A stretch of DNA of 64,000 bases from Saccharopolyspora sp. NFXS83. Its GTDB lineage: Bacteria > Actinomycetota > Actinomycetes > Mycobacteriales > Pseudonocardiaceae. The position numbers and the translations under genes are program-made. Below the pieces are notes generated by a model, which was not told the origin of the DNA, searched no databases, and saw nothing but the letters and a program-made list of their open reading frames with translations. Position 1 is the stretch's first letter. Each line of letters begins with the position of its first letter. Of this stretch, positions 1-8,774 are shown in pieces. The stretch lies in assembly GCF_026241095.1 (NCBI RefSeq), contig NZ_JAPFGB010000001.1:124001-188000 (forward strand). The letters run 5' to 3'.

Positions 1-761
1 TGGTGCGCGACGCCGCGGACGCCCTGCTCGGCTACGCCCACCTCGACGTCGAAGGAGAACCGGGCGAGCCGCTGGTGGCGGAGCTCGCGGTGCACCCCGA
101 GCACCGGCGCCGCGGTGTCGGCACCCGGCTCGTCGAGGCGCTGCTGGAACGCGCCGACCTGGCGCCGGGCCCCGAGGGCGACAGCGGCAGGTTGCGGGTG
201 TGGTCGCACGGGGAGCACCCGGGTGCGCTGCGGCTGGCGGAGCGGTTCGGCTTCGCCCGGCCGCGCGAGCTGTGGCGGATGGGCGTGCGGCTCTCCGACG
301 CGCACCTGCCGGAGGTGTCGCTGCCGGAGTCGGTGACGATCCGTGCGTTCCGGCCGGGCGCGGACGAGCCCGAGGTGGTGCGGGTCAATCACCGTGCGTT
401 CCAGTGGCATCCGGAGCAGGGCGCGATGAGCGAGGCGGACCTGCGGGAGAAGGAGGGCGAGGACTGGTTCGACGCGGCCGGGTTCCTGCTCGCAGTGGAC
501 TCGCAGGACCGGTTGCTCGGCTTCCACTGGACGAAGGTGCACCCGGGCGGTGAGGGTGAGGTGTACGTCGTCGGCGTCGACCCGGACACGCAGGGTAACG
601 GGTTGGGGAAGTCGCTGACCGTGGCCGGATTGCGGTATTTGCGGCACGTCGGTTGTTCCTGGGTGCTGCTCTACGTGGAGGGCGACAACGTGCCTGCCAT
701 CAAGGTCTACCAGCGGTTGGGCTTCGAGCGGACGGACATCGACGTGCAATTCGGGCGCTGA
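1..761 (+). CDS. mshD: Mycothiol synthase (acetyltransferase), 5'-truncated by window edge
   Basis: MshD acetylates the cysteine amine of Cys-GlcN-Ins, the last step of mycothiol synthesis. The visible 252 residues contain two GNAT domains. The first has a degenerate acetyl-CoA loop (VHPEHRRRGVGTRLVEALL). The second carries the canonical VDPDTQGNGLGKSL loop near residue 195 and a C-terminal VYQRLGFER helix. Family members are about 290-310 residues, and the frame is open to the left edge, so roughly the first 40-50 residues lie outside. The GTG at position 3 is probably not the true start. It is followed by the pst operon on the same strand, separated by a 215-bp gap that holds a PHO box. Confidence 0.88.
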   Translation, partial: VRDAADALLGYAHLDVEGEPGEPLVAELAVHPEHRRRGVGTRLVEALLERADLAPGPEGDSGRLRVWSHGEHPGALRLAERFGFARPRELWRMGVRLSDAHLPEVSLPESVTIRAFRPGADEPEVVRVNHRAFQWHPEQGAMSEADLREKEGEDWFDAAGFLLAVDSQDRLLGFHWTKVHPGGEGEVYVVGVDPDTQGNGLGKSLTVAGLRYLRHVGCSWVLLYVEGDNVPAIKVYQRLGFERTDIDVQFGR

Positions 762-861
762 GCCGACGCCGGGCCGCTGGATCACTGGTTGCGAACGGCA
801 AGGTCACGACAAGATTGCGCGTCACCCGTTGGAACGTGGCGCTGCTTACTAAGCGTGCCAT

Positions 862-883
862 GTTCACTTCTCGTTCACTTCCT
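862..883 (+). promoter_or_regulatory. PHO box (PhoP-binding direct repeat) upstream of pstS
   Basis: Two adjacent 11-nt direct repeats, GTTCACTTCTC and GTTCACTTCCT, match the actinobacterial PhoP repeat unit, which begins G(G/T)TCA. They end about 94 bp before the pstS start, a usual place for phosphate-starvation activation of pst. Seen directly: the tandem repeat and its position. Inferred: binding by PhoP. Confidence 0.75.
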
Positions 884-976
884 GCATGGCGCCAGTCCAC
901 TCCCGCTGCTTAGCGTTCCAGGACGAGCGGCAGCGTGCCGCGTCCACGGTGTTTCCCTGATCATGGAGGAACCGAA

Positions 977-2092
977 GTGAAGATCAAGCGCCACAGTGCC
1001 GCGCTGGGCTTCCTCGCGGCGGGCACGCTCGTGCTGTCGGCCTGCGGTAGCGACCAGAACATCAAGGCCGAGGACGTCAACCCGGCGTTGTCGAACTTGA
1101 ACGTGGAATGCGGCACCAAGCCCGTCTCCTCCGAGGGCTCCTCCGCGCAGAAGAACGCCATGGACGTGTTCGCCCGCGACTACAGCTCCAAGTGCGAGGG
1201 CCAGGAGCTGCGCTACACGAAGTCCGGTTCGGGCAAGGGCGTCTCCGCCTTCAACGCCGGTCAGATCGACTTCGGCGGGTCCGACTCGCCGCTGGACGAG
1301 GAGGACGGCGAGGTCGCCAAGGCCGCCGAGCGCTGCCAGGGCAACCCCGCCTGGAACCTCCCGATGGTCTTCGGGCCGATCGCGATCTCGTACAACATCC
1401 CCGGCGTGAGCGACCTGACGCTGAACCCCGAGCTGATCGGCAAGATCTACCAGGGTCAGGTCAAGAACTGGAACGACCCGGCGATCGCGGCGCTCAACCC
1501 CGGCAAGAAGCTGCCGGACCTCGACATCGTGCCGTTCTACCGCTCCGACGAGTCCGGCACCTCGGACAACTTCCAGAAGTACCTGAAGACCGCCACCAAC
1601 GGCGCGTGGACCGGCGAGGGCAAGCAGTTCCGGGGCGGCCCCGGCGTCGGCCAGGGCAAGGAAGGCAGCGACCAGGTCTCCCAGGCGGTCCAGGCCACGC
1701 CCGGCGGCATCAGCTACATCGAATGGTCCTTCCCGAAGAACCTCGGCCTCGGCATCGCCAAGATCGACAGCGGCTCGGGCCCGGTGGAGCTCACCACCGC
1801 CAACGTCGGCAAGGCCATCAACGAGGCCAAGATCGAGGGCGAGGGCAACGACCTGCGCGTCGACCTCGACTCGATCTACGGCAACAAGGCCCCCGGCGTC
1901 TACCCGATCGTGCTCAACACCTACGAGATCGTGTGCTCGAAGGGCTACGAGCCGGAGACCGCCAAGGGCGTCAAGGCCGCGCTGACCATCGCCGCGAACG
2001 CCAACCCCACCGAACTCGAAGAAGCCGGGTACGTGCCGCTCCCGCAGGAGTTCAAGGACAAGGTGCTGACCGCGGTCAACGCCATCTCCTGA
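977..2092 (+). CDS. pstS: Phosphate ABC transporter, substrate-binding lipoprotein PstS
   Basis: High-affinity phosphate-binding lipoprotein of 371 residues. The GTG start at 977 is chosen because GGAGGA lies 6 nt upstream and the product begins with a short basic stretch, a hydrophobic segment and the lipobox LSAC (lipidated Cys23). The mature part has PstS-type segments: TKSGSGKGVSAFNAGQIDFGG, where Ser and Gly bind phosphate, FYRSDESGTSDNF, and GGISYIEWSF. It is the first gene of pstSCAB, preceded by a PHO box, so phosphate-starvation induction through PhoP is expected. Confidence 0.95.
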   Translation: MKIKRHSAALGFLAAGTLVLSACGSDQNIKAEDVNPALSNLNVECGTKPVSSEGSSAQKNAMDVFARDYSSKCEGQELRYTKSGSGKGVSAFNAGQIDFGGSDSPLDEEDGEVAKAAERCQGNPAWNLPMVFGPIAISYNIPGVSDLTLNPELIGKIYQGQVKNWNDPAIAALNPGKKLPDLDIVPFYRSDESGTSDNFQKYLKTATNGAWTGEGKQFRGGPGVGQGKEGSDQVSQAVQATPGGISYIEWSFPKNLGLGIAKIDSGSGPVELTTANVGKAINEAKIEGEGNDLRVDLDSIYGNKAPGVYPIVLNTYEIVCSKGYEPETAKGVKAALTIAANANPTELEEAGYVPLPQEFKDKVLTAVNAIS

Positions 2093-2138
2093 TGCTGAAC
2101 CTCGGCGCACGTCCCGAAGTGAGAGGCTGCGAACCGCA

Positions 2139-3212
2139 GTGACCGACTCGACCCGAGCCGATCAACGCCCCGCGGGCACCGGTGACGACACCGGCGCCCG
2201 TCGGGGCGTTCCGGCGTCCAGCTCCGGACCGGAGGCCCCCATTTCCGCTCCCGAAGCACCCGCCGCGGACGAACCGAAGAAGGTAGTCCGCGCGGGTGAT
2301 CGCGTATTCCAGTCCCTGGCCACCGGCTCCGGGATCTTCATCGTCGCGCTGATCTCGGCCGTCGGCATCTTCCTCCTGCTGCGGGCCTTCCCCTCGCTGC
2401 AGGCCAACCAGGTGAGCTTCCTGTTCAGCCGGGTCTGGGACACCAGCGACCCGAACAACCTGAAGTTCGGCATCACCGACCTGGCCTGGGTCACGGTGGC
2501 GAGCTCGCTGGTGGCGCTGGTGATCGCGATGCCGGTCTCCTGCGGCATCGCGCTGTTCCTCACCCAGTACGCGCCGCGCTCGCTGGCGCGGCCGTTCGCC
2601 TACGTCGTCGACCTGCTGGCCGCGGTGCCGTCCGTGGTCTACGGCCTGTGGGGCGTCGTAGCGCTGGCGCCGGTGCTGAACCCGGTCGCGAGCTGGTTGA
2701 ACACCAACCTGGGTTGGGTGCCGATCTTCGCCGACGGCAACGTGCCCGCCAACAGCGGTGCGAACATCTTCACCGCCGGGATCGTGCTGGCCGTGATGAT
2801 CCTGCCGACCATCACCGGCGTCACCCGCGAGGTCTTCCAGCGCACCCCCACCGCGCACATCGAAGGCGCCCAGGCGCTCGGCGCGACCCGGTGGGAGGTC
2901 GTGCGCACCACGGTGTGGCCGTTCGGCCGCAACGGCTTCATCGGCGGTTCGATGCTCGGGCTCGGGCGAGCCCTGGGCGAGACCGTCGCGCTGACGATCA
3001 TCCTCAGCGGCGTCAACATCGGCCCGAACTTCAGCATCTTCGACGCCGGCGCGACCTTCGCCTCGAAGATCGCCCTCGGCTCCGCGGAGTTCGTCAACGA
3101 CATGCAGGTCGGCGCCTACATCTCGGCCGGTCTGGTGCTGTTCGTGCTCACCTTCGCGGTGAACGCGATCGCCCGGTGGATCGAGAGCGCCAGCGGTAAG
3201 GGGAAAGCATGA
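2139..3212 (+). CDS. pstC: Phosphate ABC transporter permease PstC
   Basis: Inner-membrane permease of 357 residues that pairs with PstA. A roughly 50-residue polar N terminus precedes six predicted transmembrane segments, starting with the GSGIFIVALISAVGIFLLL helix. The cytoplasmic EAA-type loop (IEGAQALGATRWEVVRTTVWP) contacts PstB. GTG at 2139 is the likely start, 46 nt after the pstS stop. The 3' end overlaps the pstA start by ATGA, implying translational coupling. Confidence 0.94.
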   Translation: MTDSTRADQRPAGTGDDTGARRGVPASSSGPEAPISAPEAPAADEPKKVVRAGDRVFQSLATGSGIFIVALISAVGIFLLLRAFPSLQANQVSFLFSRVWDTSDPNNLKFGITDLAWVTVASSLVALVIAMPVSCGIALFLTQYAPRSLARPFAYVVDLLAAVPSVVYGLWGVVALAPVLNPVASWLNTNLGWVPIFADGNVPANSGANIFTAGIVLAVMILPTITGVTREVFQRTPTAHIEGAQALGATRWEVVRTTVWPFGRNGFIGGSMLGLGRALGETVALTIILSGVNIGPNFSIFDAGATFASKIALGSAEFVNDMQVGAYISAGLVLFVLTFAVNAIARWIESASGKGKA

Positions 3213-4123
3213 GAACGGACACCGCTGACGTGGAACGGCCCGCTGCGACACCGGCGTTCCAGCCGCTCGGGCTCGGGCGGAAGCTGAAGAACGGCGCGGC
3301 GACCACGATGTTCGGGGCGGCGTTCGTGATCGCCGTGATCCCGCTGCTGTGGGTGCTGTTCACGCTGCTGCAGAAGGGCCTCGCGCCGCTGCTGCGGCCG
3401 GACTGGTGGAGCCACTCGTTCAACGGGCTGACCGCCAACGACTTCAACGGCGGCATCTACCACGCGCTGATGGGGACGCTGCTCGAAGGCCTCGTGTGCG
3501 CGATCATCTCGGTGCCGCTGGGCGTGCTCGTCGGCGTCTACCTGATCGAGTACGGGCAGGACTCGCGCTTCGCGAAGGTCGCCACGTTCACCGTGGACAT
3601 CCTCAGCGGCCTGCCTTCGATCGTGGCCGGTCTGTTCATCTACGCGCTGTGGATCACGACCTTCGGCTTCAACCGCAGCGGTTTCGCGGTGGCGCTGTCG
3701 CTGGTGCTGCTGATGGTCCCGGTGGTCGTGCGGGTCACCGAGACGATGCTGCTGATCGTCCCGGACGAACTGCGCGAAGCCTCCTACGCGCTGGGGGTGC
3801 CGAAGTGGAAGACGATCGTCAAGATCGTGCTCCCCACCGCGCTGTCCGGCATCCTGACCGGCGTCATGCTCGGCCTGGCCCGCGTGCTCGGTGAGACCGC
3901 GCCGCTGCTGATCCTGGTGGGCTACGCGAAGGCCATCAGCTTCAACCTCTTCGATGGCGGCCTGGCCTCGTTGCCGCTGGTCATCTACACCGAGCGCAGC
4001 ACCGGCACCGAGGCGGGCGACTACCGCGTCTGGGGCGCCGCGCTCACCCTCGTTCTCGTCATCATGCTGATCAACCTCGCTGCGTCGCTGCTGTCGAGGC
4101 TGTTCGCCGTCAAGACCAAGTAG
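3209..4123 (+). CDS. pstA: Phosphate ABC transporter permease PstA
   Basis: Second permease subunit, 304 residues, six predicted transmembrane helices and an EAA loop ([19 protein letters not shown]) followed by the conserved [14 protein letters not shown] segment. Its ATG overlaps the pstC stop codon by 4 nt, and pstB follows after 10 nt, so the genes form one transcription unit. Length and segment order are normal for PstA. Confidence 0.94.
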   Translation: MRTDTADVERPAATPAFQPLGLGRKLKNGAATTMFGAAFVIAVIPLLWVLFTLLQKGLAPLLRPDWWSHSFNGLTANDFNGGIYHALMGTLLEGLVCAIISVPLGVLVGVYLIEYGQDSRFAKVATFTVDILSGLPSIVAGLFIYALWITTFGFNRSGFAVALSLVLLMVPVVVRVTETMLLIVPDELREASYALGVPKWKTIVKIVLPTALSGILTGVMLGLARVLGETAPLLILVGYAKAISFNLFDGGLASLPLVIYTERSTGTEAGDYRVWGAALTLVLVIMLINLAASLLSRLFAVKTK

Positions 4124-4133
4124 GGCGGTTTTC

Positions 4134-4910
4134 ATGGCCAAGCGTCTCGATATCAAGGACCTGAACCTGTACTACGGCAAGTTCCACGCCGTGCAGGACG
4201 TGACTTTGCAGGTTCCGGCTCGCAGCGTCACCGCGTTCATCGGCCCTTCGGGCTGCGGCAAGTCGACGGTGCTGCGCTCGCTGAACCGGATGCACGAGGT
4301 CATCGCCGGTGCTCGCGTCGAGGGCAAGGTGCTCATCGACGGCGAGGACATCTACGGCGCCCACGTCGACCCGGTGCAGGTCCGCCGCACCATCGGCATG
4401 GTGTTCCAGCGGCCGAACCCGTTCCCCACGATGTCCATCCGGGACAACGTGGTGGCGGGGCTGAAGCTCGCCGGGGAGAAGAACAAGAAGCGCCTCGACG
4501 AGGTCGCAGAGCGGGCGTTGCGCGGCGCGAACCTGTGGGAAGAGGTCAAGGACAGGCTGGGCAAGCCCGGCGGCGGCCTCTCCGGCGGTCAGCAGCAGCG
4601 GCTCTGCATCGCGCGCGCCATCGCGGTGCAGCCGGACGTGCTGCTGATGGACGAGCCGTGCTCGGCGCTGGACCCGATCTCCACGCTGGCGATCGAGGAC
4701 CTGATCTCGACGCTGAAGCAGGAGTACACGATCGTCATCGTCACCCACAACATGCAGCAGGCGGCGCGCGTCAGCGACCAGACCGCGTTCTTCAACCTGC
4801 GCGCTGTGGGTGAGCCCGGTCAGCTCGTCGAGATCGACGAGACCGGCCGCATCTTCTCCAACCCCGGTCAGAAGGCCACCGAGGACTACATCTCGGGCCG
4901 CTTCGGCTGA
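4134..4910 (+). CDS. pstB: Phosphate ABC transporter ATP-binding protein PstB
   Basis: ATPase subunit of the Pst transporter, 258 residues. The Walker A motif GPSGCGKST spans residues 37-45. The signature LSGGQQQR lies near residue 150, Walker B LLMDEP near 172, and the switch histidine is in VTHNMQQA. The C terminus (EDYISGRFG) is typical of PstB. It ends the pst operon and is followed at once by a strong hairpin terminator. Confidence 0.96.
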   Translation: MAKRLDIKDLNLYYGKFHAVQDVTLQVPARSVTAFIGPSGCGKSTVLRSLNRMHEVIAGARVEGKVLIDGEDIYGAHVDPVQVRRTIGMVFQRPNPFPTMSIRDNVVAGLKLAGEKNKKRLDEVAERALRGANLWEEVKDRLGKPGGGLSGGQQQRLCIARAIAVQPDVLLMDEPCSALDPISTLAIEDLISTLKQEYTIVIVTHNMQQAARVSDQTAFFNLRAVGEPGQLVEIDETGRIFSNPGQKATEDYISGRFG

Positions 4911-4934
4911 TCCGCTCGGCACGCACCGCCGTCC

Positions 4935-4972
4935 GAGGCGCCCGCGACTTCACGCGAAGTCGCGGGCGCCTC
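4935..4972 (+). terminator. Hairpin terminator after pstB
   Basis: A 17-bp perfect stem (GAGGCGCCCGCGACTTC and its complement) with a 4-nt loop, 24 bp downstream of the pstB stop. There is no U tract, as is common in high-G+C actinobacteria. It also faces the 3' end of the convergent TetR gene, so it may act in both directions. Confidence 0.75.
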
Positions 4973-5047
4973 GTCGTGCGGGGCCTCAGGTCCGCTCTGG
5001 CGACAGCGCGGGAATCGTCCGCGACGTGACGACGCGTGGAGTCCGGA

Positions 5048-5722
5048 TCAAGCAGCGGTGGGTCCCAGCATCGGGACCAGGAATCGCTCGGCGACGGCGC
5101 GGACCTGCTCGTCGTCGTCGAGGTCGACGAGTTCGCTGGGGATGACCAGGAACGACGCGGAGACGCGGACCATCAGCTCGGCGACGAGTTCCACGTCCAC
5201 GTCGCCGGAGACGTGCCCGGCGCTCTGCTCGCGGCGGAGCTGCCCGGCGAGGAACCGCCGCACGGTGGCCATGGTCCGCCCGCCGTCGTTGATCATCGAG
5301 GGCAGCACCACCTCCGGCTCGACCTCCATCAGCCCGCCGATCAGCGGGTTGCGGCGGATGGCGCGCAGCGCGCTCGCGAAGCCGAGCACCACCCGGTCCG
5401 CCACCGTTTCGGCGCCTCGGACGTCGGTGCGGAACCGGTCGAAGTACCGCCGGAACTCGCGGCGGACCACCTGCTCCACCAGCGCGTCCTTGGTGGTGAA
5501 CCGGCGGTAGACGGTGATCCGGGAGACCCCCGCGCGGCGCGCCACGTCCTCCATCGTGGACCGCCGCAGGCCCAGCCGGCAGAACTGCTCGTAGGCCGCG
5601 TCCAGGACGCGCGCGGTGGCTTCGTCGGTGTCCTCGGCGCTGTCCATGGCCTCGGTGAACGCGCGCTCCAGCAGTGATTCGGAGTCCTGCGGCGTCATGG
5701 GATCGGACATTACAGGTTCCAC
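5048..5722 (-). CDS. TetR-family regulator, probable regulator of the adjacent rubber-oxygenase genes
   Basis: A 224-residue TetR/AcrR protein. An acidic N-terminal extension of about 35 residues precedes the helix-turn-helix (STMEDVARRAGVSRITVYRRF, roughly residues 55-76), then an all-helical ligand domain. GTG at 5722 is chosen because GGGAGG lies about 5 nt upstream. It is divergent from the two lcp-like genes across a 270-bp intergenic region. TetR-type regulators next to lcp are known from rubber-degrading actinobacteria (LcpR), so control of lcp is a reasonable inference. Confidence 0.82.
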   Translation of the reverse strand: MEPVMSDPMTPQDSESLLERAFTEAMDSAEDTDEATARVLDAAYEQFCRLGLRRSTMEDVARRAGVSRITVYRRFTTKDALVEQVVRREFRRYFDRFRTDVRGAETVADRVVLGFASALRAIRRNPLIGGLMEVEPEVVLPSMINDGGRTMATVRRFLAGQLRREQSAGHVSGDVDVELVAELMVRVSASFLVIPSELVDLDDDEQVRAVAERFLVPMLGPTAA

Positions 5723-5927
5723 GGTGGCCTCCCGCCACGTTCGGGACCGGTCCCCGTCGCCGGACGGCGTCGGCGAGCGGTCGATCGCCGCCGGTCGCGG
5801 ATGTGGTGCACCTGGGCTGAGCGCTTGCTCCTTTCGCCGGATCTCCAGGTCTGGATGCCGTCCGCTGGTCGGGGTATTCGCGATTCAAGCCTGGCGTCGG
5901 CGATCGTCTTGTGCTTCTCTGTGAAAC

Positions 5928-5952
5928 ACGGTGTCGGTTCGTGTATCACCGT
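5928..5952. promoter_or_regulatory. Possible TetR operator between TetR gene and lcp1
   Basis: An interrupted dyad ACGGTG-N13-CACCGT sits in the AT-richer part of the intergenic region, about 40 bp before the first lcp-like gene. It is followed by a partly overlapping repeat of GTATCA. This is only a weak symmetry; its operator role is inferred from position. Confidence 0.3.
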
Positions 5953-5992
5953 ATCAACCGGCTCTTCGCGAACTCAAGGAGGAGTTCAGGGC

Positions 5993-7216
5993 ATGGATGG
6001 GCTCAGCAGACGCAAGGTATTGGCCTCGGGTGCGGCGTTGGGAGCACTGGGCGCACTGAGCGGGGCGTCGCCGGCGATGGCCTGGACGTGGTCGCCGAGC
6101 GGTTCCATCGCGGGAACCGGAGCGGGGGCCGATCCGAGGTGGGTGTGGGACGACGAACCCGACTCGCTGGTCGCCTCGCTGCTCGACCGCGGCGACGTGC
6201 CCGACGTCAACCGGCTGTTGTGGAACTGGACGCGCAACGACCACGAGCTGCCGCAGGAGCTGCCCCAGGACCTGCGGGCGTTCATGGCGCGAGCGCGCCG
6301 CCTCCCGGACTGGGCGGACCAGCGGAAGCTGGAGCTCGCGGCCGAGTTCAACAAGTCCAGGGGTCTCTACCTCAACCTGCTCAACGGGGTCGGCGGCGGC
6401 ATGTTGAGCACCGCCATCCCGAAGGAGGCTCGCGCCGTCTACTACTCCAAGGGCGGCGCCGACATGGAGGACCGCGTCGCCAAGACGAGCATCCTCGGCT
6501 TCGCCGTCGGCGAGCCCAACGCCTACCGGCCCGACGGGTCCGTCGTGGTGGAGTCGGTCAAGACCCGGCTGGTGCACTCGGCCGTGCGGCACCTGCTGCA
6601 GAGCTCGCCGGGCTGGTCGCAGACCAGCGGCGGGCAGCGGATCCCGATCAGCCAGGAGGACATGCTGGTCACCTGGCACACCCTGCCGACCTTCGCGATG
6701 CGCCGGATGCTCGACTGGGAGGTGCCGATCACGCGGGCGGAGTCCGACGCGTACCTGCACCTGTGGCAGGTGACCGCCTACCTGCTCGGCATCCGCGAGG
6801 AGTACATCCCCGCGACCTGGGCCGCCGCCGAACGCCAGTCCGACCTGATCCTCGGCCGGAACATGGGGCCCACGCCCGAAGGCGTGGAGCTCACCGACGT
6901 CCTGCTGGGGCAGCTCGCCGAGCAGACGAGCCCGCCCCTCGGCGTGACCAGGCCGCTGTGCAACGCGCTCGCCCGCTACCTGGGCGGTGACGAGGTCGCG
7001 GCCTGGGACGCCATCCCCCGGGAGCCGGTGTGGGATCCGCTGATCAAGGAGGCCTGGCCGCTGCTGGTGAAGTTCCGGGAGAACCTCGTTCCGCTGCCCG
7101 CGGTGCCGGAGGTCGCCTGGACCCTCGACGAGGCCGCTCGGCAGTACATCCTCTTCTACCTCACCAAGGGCGAGGAAACGAAGATCGAGATCCCGACCGC
7201 GAACCGGCCCGGCTGA
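5993..7216 (+). CDS. lcp: Latex-clearing-protein-like oxygenase 1 (DUF2236 family, Tat-exported)
   Basis: Lcp proteins are secreted b-type heme dioxygenases that cleave poly(cis-1,4-isoprene) into keto-aldehyde oligomers. This 407-residue protein starts with a Tat signal (SRRKVLASG, arginines 6-7) and a likely cleavage site after AMA (residue 30). The mature N terminus WTWSP is followed by a DUF2236 fold with KTRLVHSAVRHLL and VTWHTLPTF, histidine-containing segments of the kind that carry the heme ligand. ATG at 5993 has AGGAGG about 10 nt upstream. Downstream lies a near-duplicate, then oxiB and oxiA, matching the lcp-oxiB-oxiA arrangement described in Streptomyces sp. K30. Substrate is inferred; DUF2236 also includes other oxygenases. 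Confidence 0.8.
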   Translation: MDGLSRRKVLASGAALGALGALSGASPAMAWTWSPSGSIAGTGAGADPRWVWDDEPDSLVASLLDRGDVPDVNRLLWNWTRNDHELPQELPQDLRAFMARARRLPDWADQRKLELAAEFNKSRGLYLNLLNGVGGGMLSTAIPKEARAVYYSKGGADMEDRVAKTSILGFAVGEPNAYRPDGSVVVESVKTRLVHSAVRHLLQSSPGWSQTSGGQRIPISQEDMLVTWHTLPTFAMRRMLDWEVPITRAESDAYLHLWQVTAYLLGIREEYIPATWAAAERQSDLILGRNMGPTPEGVELTDVLLGQLAEQTSPPLGVTRPLCNALARYLGGDEVAAWDAIPREPVWDPLIKEAWPLLVKFRENLVPLPAVPEVAWTLDEAARQYILFYLTKGEETKIEIPTANRPG

Positions 7217-7343
7217 ACCCCGGTCCCTCCCCGGCTCGATCGCGAGACCGCCCGGACGGCGCGTTCCCGTGCCCCGGCAGAACCTCCCCGACGCAGATTT
7301 CGAAGTCGATCCTCGATCCGCGGAACTCAAGGAGGAGTTCAGG

Positions 7344-8564
7344 ATGAGCGAACTCAGCAGGAGAAAGTTGTTGGCCACCGGAGGTGCGCTGGGCGCGCTG
7401 GGCGCGCTCGGCACCGCCTCCCCGGCGATGGCGTGGACCTGGTCGCCCGGCGGCTCGGTGCTGGGCACGGGCACCGGCGCCGACCCGAGGTGGGTGTGGG
7501 ACGAGGTGGCCGACCAGCTCGTCGGCTCGCTGCTCGAACGGGGCGAAGTGCCCCGCGTGAACGAGCTGCTGCGCCAGTGGACGAAGAACGCCCAAGAGCT
7601 GCCGGAAGGACTGCCCCCGGAGCTGCGGGACTTCATCGAGGAGGCCCGGCGGCTGCCCGCCTGGGCGGACCAGGGCAAGCTCGACCTCGCCTACACGTTC
7701 AACGAGAAGCGCGGCCTCTACCTCGGCGTCCTGTACGGCATGGCCAGCGGGATGATGAGCACCGTCATCCCCAAGGAGGCGCGCGCGGTCTACCACTCCT
7801 ACGGCGGCTCCGACATGAAGGACCGCATCACCAAGACCGCCAAGCTCGGCTACGACATCGGCACCCCGAAGGCGTTCCAGCCGGACGGCGAGATGATCGT
7901 GACCTGCGTGAAGACCAGGCTCACGCACGCCGGCGTGCGCAACCTGCTGCCGCAGTCGCCGCACTGGAGCGACGTCGCGCCCGAGGACATCCCGATCAGC
8001 CAGGCCGACATGATGGTCACCTGGCACAGCCTCGCCACGACCGTGAACCGGAAGATGGTCGAGTGGGGAGTGCCGATCCCGCCCGAGGAATCCGAGGCGT
8101 ACCTGCACTCGTGGCAGATGAGCGCGCACATGCTCGGGATCGCCGACGAGTACATCCCGGCGAGCTGGGACGAGGCCAACGCGCAGGCCGACCAGGTCCT
8201 CACGCCGATCTTGGCGCCGACCGCCGAAGGGGTCAACCTCGCCGACATCCTGATGGACTTCGGCAAGGAGATCGACGGCAGCATCCTCAGCAGGCCGGTC
8301 ATCGGCGCGCTGACCCGCTTCATGCTCGGCGACCAGGTCGCCGAGTGGCTGATGATCCCGGAGGAACCGATCTGGGATCCGCTGCTGGCCAACCTGTGGG
8401 ATCCGTTCATCGCCGTGCGCGAAGGACTGCTCGACGTGTTCCCCGGTACGCAGCAGGCCTACTGGGCGTTCGACGAGGTCCTCCGCCAGGCGGTGCTGCT
8501 GTTCCTGTCCCGCGGGGACTACCCGATCAGCATCTCGATCCCCACCGGGAACCGGCCATCCTGA
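7344..8564 (+). CDS. lcp: Latex-clearing-protein-like oxygenase 2 (tandem paralogue)
   Basis: A 406-residue tandem copy of the preceding gene, clearly homologous along its whole length. It has a Tat signal (SRRKLLATG), the same AMA-WTWSP processing region, and the segments KTRLTHAGVRNLLPQSP and VTWHSLATT. The 20 nt before the start repeat the first copy's leader almost exactly (AACTCAAGGAGGAGTTCAGG), so the duplication included the translation start region. Two paralogues may differ in chain-length preference or expression, which is unknown. The 210 bp to oxiB contain no visible gene. Confidence 0.82.
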   Translation: MSELSRRKLLATGGALGALGALGTASPAMAWTWSPGGSVLGTGTGADPRWVWDEVADQLVGSLLERGEVPRVNELLRQWTKNAQELPEGLPPELRDFIEEARRLPAWADQGKLDLAYTFNEKRGLYLGVLYGMASGMMSTVIPKEARAVYHSYGGSDMKDRITKTAKLGYDIGTPKAFQPDGEMIVTCVKTRLTHAGVRNLLPQSPHWSDVAPEDIPISQADMMVTWHSLATTVNRKMVEWGVPIPPEESEAYLHSWQMSAHMLGIADEYIPASWDEANAQADQVLTPILAPTAEGVNLADILMDFGKEIDGSILSRPVIGALTRFMLGDQVAEWLMIPEEPIWDPLLANLWDPFIAVREGLLDVFPGTQQAYWAFDEVLRQAVLLFLSRGDYPISISIPTGNRPS

Positions 8565-8774
8565 GCCTGCGCAGGACGTTGTTGAGGTGGGGCGTGGAAC
8601 GCCCGCCGGTGCGACCGCGCGGGCGCACCGGGACACCGTGGAAGCGCGTGATCGCTCGGGCGGACCGCAATCCGGGAACGGGATCGATGTCGGCGGCGGA
8701 CGTCGCGGCACCGATCCCACCCCGGTGCCCCTGCGGCGAGTGGTGCTCGAACCGGCCGGAAGTGGGAGAGATCG

